From: Burkholderiaceae bacterium
GTDB lineage: Bacteria; Pseudomonadota; Gammaproteobacteria; Burkholderiales; Burkholderiaceae
Length of the DNA: 9,066 nt
Assembly (NCBI GenBank): GCA_030151165.1
Contig: JASLEM010000019.1
Coordinates: 1-9,066 of the forward strand
Direction: 5' to 3'
Shown here: positions 6,514 to 9,066 of the stretch, piece after piece
Numbering within the stretch: position 1 is the stretch's first letter
Layout of the letters: each line of letters begins with the position of its first letter
Notes under the pieces: generated by a model
Databases searched by the model: none
Seen by the model: the letters and a program-made list of their open reading frames with translations, nothing else
What the model was told of the DNA's origin: nothing
Program-made: the position numbers and the translations under genes

Positions 6514-7260
6514 ATGAGCAGACTCGAAGGCAAGCGCACCCTCATCACCGGCGGCACCAGCGGCATCGGCCTCGAGACGGCGCGCCAGTTCATCGCCGAA
6601 GGCGCGCGCGTCGCGGTCACCGGCAGCAACCCGAAGACGATCGAGGAGGCGCGCGCCGTCCTCGGCGACCAAGCCCTGATCCTGCGTGTCGACGCGGCCG
6701 ACGTCGCCGCCCAGGCCGGCCTCGCGAAGACCGTCGCCGACGCGTTCGGCGGCATCGACACCGTCTTCATCAACGCCGGCATCGCCGAGCTGAAGCCGGT
6801 CGAGGCGTGGGACGTCGCCGCGTACGACCGCAGCTTCGGCATCAACCTGCGTGGCCCGTTCTTCCTGATCCAGGCGCTGCTGCCCTACCTGTCGAACCCG
6901 TCGTCCATCGTGCTCAACACGTCGATCAACGCGCACATCGGCATGCCGACGTCGAGCGTCTATGCCGCGACCAAGGCCGGCCTGATCTCGCTGGCGCGCA
7001 CGCTGTCGGGCGAGCTGATCGGCCGCGGCATCCGCGTCAACGCGGTGAGCCCGGGCCCGGTCTCGACGCCGCTGTACGGCAAGCTGGGCATGACGCCGGC
7101 CGACCTCGACAAGACCGCCGCCAGCATCCTGTCGCAGGTGCCGGCCGGCCGCTTCGGCGACCCGGCCGAGATCGCCAAGGCCGTCGTGTTCCTGGCCTCG
7201 GACGAAGCCTCGTTCACCGTCGGCAGCGAGCTGATCATCGACGGCGGCATGGGCCTCTGA
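6514..7260 (+). CDS. Short-chain dehydrogenase/reductase (SDR), classical type
   Basis: A 248-residue NAD(P)-dependent oxidoreductase, a normal length for classical SDRs. The Rossmann nucleotide-binding motif TGGTSGIG (12-19), the NAG motif (87-89) and the catalytic tetrad N111, S137, Y150, K154 are all present. SPGPVSTPL (179-187) and the C-terminal IDGGMGL fit the family. The cytoplasm is expected. The substrate cannot be inferred; the automatic label would be a FabG-like or 'SDR family oxidoreductase'. The start is set by AGGAG at 6502-6506. It is transcribed divergently from the LysR gene, which is its likely regulator. The next plus-strand gene begins 74 bases later, so the two may or may not share a message. 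Confidence 0.95.
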   Translation: MSRLEGKRTLITGGTSGIGLETARQFIAEGARVAVTGSNPKTIEEARAVLGDQALILRVDAADVAAQAGLAKTVADAFGGIDTVFINAGIAELKPVEAWDVAAYDRSFGINLRGPFFLIQALLPYLSNPSSIVLNTSINAHIGMPTSSVYAATKAGLISLARTLSGELIGRGIRVNAVSPGPVSTPLYGKLGMTPADLDKTAASILSQVPAGRFGDPAEIAKAVVFLASDEASFTVGSELIIDGGMGL

Positions 7261-7334
7261 GCGACGCGGCGCGCCGGCCGCGAAGGTCGGCGCGTTCGTC
7301 GGCAGGCGACGGCGAGCTGCGTGATACTCGGCGC

Positions 7335-8246
7335 ATGCTCGCAAGCATCACCCGACTGATCTTCGTCGCCTGGTTCGCCGTCCTCGCCGCGCTGCTCGCC
7401 TGCGGCGCACGATACGGCTGGCCGGTGGGCGTGTGGATCGGGCTGTACGTGCTCGTGCTGGGCCATCCGACGATCCTCGCCGCCGAGTTCGTGATGGCGC
7501 ACCGGATCGGCCGGCGCGCCGGCATCGCCCTGTCACCGGCCGCCCAGATGCGCGCGTGGCTCGGTGAATGGGCGATCTCGACCGTCGTCTTCGGCTGGCG
7601 CATGCCCTGGCGCTCGAACACCTGGCCCGACCACCTGCCGCGCAGCGCGCGCGGCCTGCGCGGCGTCGTGTTCATCCACGGCTACATCTGCAACCGCGGC
7701 ATCTGGAATCCGTGGCTGAAGCGGCTCACGAAGCTTGATCGCGCGTTCGTCGCGGTGACGCTGGAGCCCGTGTTCGGCGACATCGACGCCTACGCCGACA
7801 CCATCGAGCGCGCGGTGCGCCGCGTCGAGTACGTGACCGGCCTCGCCCCCGTCATCGTCGCGCACAGCATGGGCGGCATCGTCGCGCGCGCCTGGCTGCG
7901 CACGCGCGAGGGCCATGCCGCCAGCGACGGCCACGAGCACGCCGCGCGCGTCATCACGATCGCGACGCCGCACCGCGGCACGTGGCTCGCCGGCCTGGCG
8001 ATGTCGCAGAACGCGCGGCAGATGCGCACCGGCGGCGCGTGGATGGAGGCGCTGGGCCGCGCCGAGACGCCCGAGCACGCCGCGATGTTCACGAGCTGGT
8101 GGAGCGAGTGCGACCAGATCGTCTTCCCGCCGCCGACCGGCACCCTGGCGGGCAGCGAGTCGCACCAGGTGCGCGGCGTCGCGCACGTGGCGCTGACGGC
8201 GCGCGAGGAGATCTGGGCCGAGCTGCGGCGGCGGATCGAGAACTGA
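7335..8246 (+). CDS. Membrane-anchored alpha/beta hydrolase (lipase-like)
   Basis: A 303-residue protein with two hydrophobic segments near the N-terminus (about 7-24 and 32-52), then an alpha/beta-hydrolase domain. The oxyanion-hole strand GVVFIHGYICNRGIW (110-124) is followed by the nucleophile elbow V-A-H-S-M-G-G (serine 178). ITIATPHRGTWLA (208-220) is the typical lipase strand after the elbow. D260 (CDQIVFP) and H284 (GVAHVAL) are good acid and base candidates, so the catalytic triad looks complete. This fits triacylglycerol-lipase or esterase-like enzymes held at the inner membrane; the substrate is unknown. I chose ATG 7335 because the hydrophobic N-terminus begins there. The reading frame is open far upstream, but that part overlaps the SDR out of frame and the antisense of other genes. 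The Shine-Dalgarno sequence is weak. Confidence 0.9.
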   Translation: MLASITRLIFVAWFAVLAALLACGARYGWPVGVWIGLYVLVLGHPTILAAEFVMAHRIGRRAGIALSPAAQMRAWLGEWAISTVVFGWRMPWRSNTWPDHLPRSARGLRGVVFIHGYICNRGIWNPWLKRLTKLDRAFVAVTLEPVFGDIDAYADTIERAVRRVEYVTGLAPVIVAHSMGGIVARAWLRTREGHAASDGHEHAARVITIATPHRGTWLAGLAMSQNARQMRTGGAWMEALGRAETPEHAAMFTSWWSECDQIVFPPPTGTLAGSESHQVRGVAHVALTAREEIWAELRRRIEN

Positions 8247-8263
8247 CGGCCCGGAAACGACGA

Positions 8264-8294
8264 CGCCGGCGCGGCCGCGAAGCCGACGCCGGCG
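8264..8294. terminator. GC-rich hairpin between convergent genes
   Basis: CGCCGGCG CGGC (8264-8275) pairs with GCCG, a bulged A, and CGCCGGCG (8282-8294) around a six-base CGCGAA loop, a 12-base-pair stem that is almost all G and C. It sits in the 75-base gap between the convergent hydrolase and dioxygenase genes. No T-run follows on either strand, so it is not a canonical intrinsic terminator. It may stabilise 3' ends or assist termination. Confidence 0.5.
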
Positions 8295-8321
8295 CCATGC
8301 CGGGTACCGTATCCGGACGCG

Positions 8322-9066
8322 TCAGGCCGGCAGGTCGGCCTTGAGCACGCCGCGGCGGATCTGGTCGAGCTCGATGCTCTCGAACAACGCCTTGAAGTTG
8401 CCTTCGCCGAAGCCCTCGTTGCCCTTGCGCTGGATGAACTCGAAGAAGATCGGGCCCAGCTGGTTCTCCGAGAAGATCTGCAGCAGCAGCTCGCCCGGCA
8501 GGCCGTCGACCAGGATCTGGCGGCGCTGCAGTTCGGCGACGTCTTCGCCGTGGCCCGGGATGCGCTTGTCGATCAGCTCGTAGTAGGTGTCGGGCGTCGA
8601 CAGCAGCTGCACGCCGTTCTCGCGCATCTTGTCGACCGACGCCTGCAGGTTCGCCGAGCTCAGCGCGATGTGCTGGATGCCTTCGCCGTTGTACCGGTCG
8701 AGGTATTCCTGCACCTGGCCCTTGCCGTCGTTGCCTTCCTCGTTGATCGGGATGCGGATCAGGCCGCAGGGGCTCGTCATCGCCTTGCTGCGGATGCCGG
8801 TGACCTTGCCCTCGATGTCGAAGTAGCGCACTTCCTTGAAGTTGAACAGGCGCTCGTAGAAGCCCGCCCACTCGTCCATGCGGCCGCGGTGCACGTTGTG
8901 CGTCAGGTGGTCGATGTCGACGAGGCCGTTGCCGACCGGGTCGAGCGCCTCGCGCGAGATGCCCGGCAGCGGTTCGAAGTCGACGTCGTAGAAGCCGATG
9001 TTGCCGATGTCGCCCGGCTTCGCGCCGTTCTTGCCGCGCCAGCGGTCGACGAGGTAGATCAGCGAG
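8322..9066 (-). CDS. hppD: 4-hydroxyphenylpyruvate dioxygenase, C-terminal part (cut by the window edge)
   Basis: This non-haem iron enzyme converts 4-hydroxyphenylpyruvate to homogentisate in tyrosine catabolism, in the cytoplasm. About 247 codons are present and the frame runs off the right edge without a start. Roughly the first 110-120 residues of a protein of about 360 are missing. The visible part begins [19 protein letters not shown] and contains all three iron ligands expected of the C-terminal domain: the His of [10 protein letters not shown] (codons near 8905-8930), the His of GIQHIALSS (near 8670-8680), and the Glu of [18 protein letters not shown] (near 8400-8450). The C-terminal [20 protein letters not shown] helix is intact. 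The short version starting at 8894 is only an internal GTG. There is no sign of damage. Confidence 0.96.
   Translation of the reverse strand, partial: SLIYLVDRWRGKNGAKPGDIGNIGFYDVDFEPLPGISREALDPVGNGLVDIDHLTHNVHRGRMDEWAGFYERLFNFKEVRYFDIEGKVTGIRSKAMTSPCGLIRIPINEEGNDGKGQVQEYLDRYNGEGIQHIALSSANLQASVDKMRENGVQLLSTPDTYYELIDKRIPGHGEDVAELQRRQILVDGLPGELLLQIFSENQLGPIFFEFIQRKGNEGFGEGNFKALFESIELDQIRRGVLKADLPA

Noticed and set aside
7270..7294. Hairpin between the SDR and the hydrolase (CGCGCCG with CGGCGCG)
   Set aside because: Only seven base pairs with an 11-base loop and no T-run. Such structures arise easily at this GC content, so I do not call it a terminator.
6442..7344. Minus-strand open frame of 300 codons opposite the SDR
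   Set aside because: It is antisense to a clear SDR with an intact catalytic tetrad and a strong Shine-Dalgarno sequence. The frame has no recognisable domain.
1..9066. Mobile element, CRISPR array, tRNA gene or toxin-antitoxin pair
   Set aside because: Looked for on both strands. I saw no transposase or integrase motifs, no regularly spaced repeats, no tRNA cloverleaf or TTCRANNC-type arm in a gene context, and no small paired genes.

Overview
This is a GC-rich (by eye roughly two-thirds G+C or more) chromosomal segment that reads as a beta-proteobacterium of the Burkholderia group. The evidence is the 5S rRNA sequence, the strong codon bias with long stop-free shadow frames, and the character of the proteins. 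There is no sign of a prophage, insertion sequence, integron or CRISPR array.

Layout. Positions 1-182 hold the end of a ribosomal RNA operon: a 5S rRNA gene and its intrinsic terminator. A second, bidirectional-looking terminator follows at about 246-277, then a gene-poor stretch to 544. From 6380 down to 545 five genes run on the minus strand: a LysR-type regulator, an all-helical 'FFLNELY' protein of unknown function, a FadD-type long-chain acyl-CoA ligase, a metallo-beta-lactamase-fold hydrolase, and an unusual membrane-inserted alpha/beta-hydrolase-like protein. Their gaps are 12, 64, 27 and 12 bases, so they may form one transcription unit that ends at the 246-277 terminator. Divergent from the LysR gene, across a 133-base control region with a T-N11-A inverted repeat, lies a short-chain dehydrogenase/reductase (SDR). 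A second membrane-anchored alpha/beta hydrolase (303 residues, complete Ser-Asp-His candidates) follows the SDR on the plus strand. It converges, across a GC-rich hairpin, on the 3' part of a 4-hydroxyphenylpyruvate dioxygenase gene that runs off the right edge.

How the genes may work together. The acyl-CoA ligase activates free fatty acids, the MBL-fold protein and the membrane hydrolase-like protein could release or process ester- or thioester-linked acids, and the FFLNELY protein sits directly upstream of the ligase. This suggests a small lipid or acyl-ester turnover cluster at the inner membrane, but the sequence gives no substrate. The LysR/SDR pair is a common regulator-target arrangement. 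The dioxygenase belongs to tyrosine catabolism and is probably unrelated.

Nothing here is a clearly new defence or mobile system. The most interesting points are the two poorly characterised proteins in the minus-strand cluster, the in-frame fadD/MBL junction with a GTG start, and the double-terminator region behind the rRNA operon.
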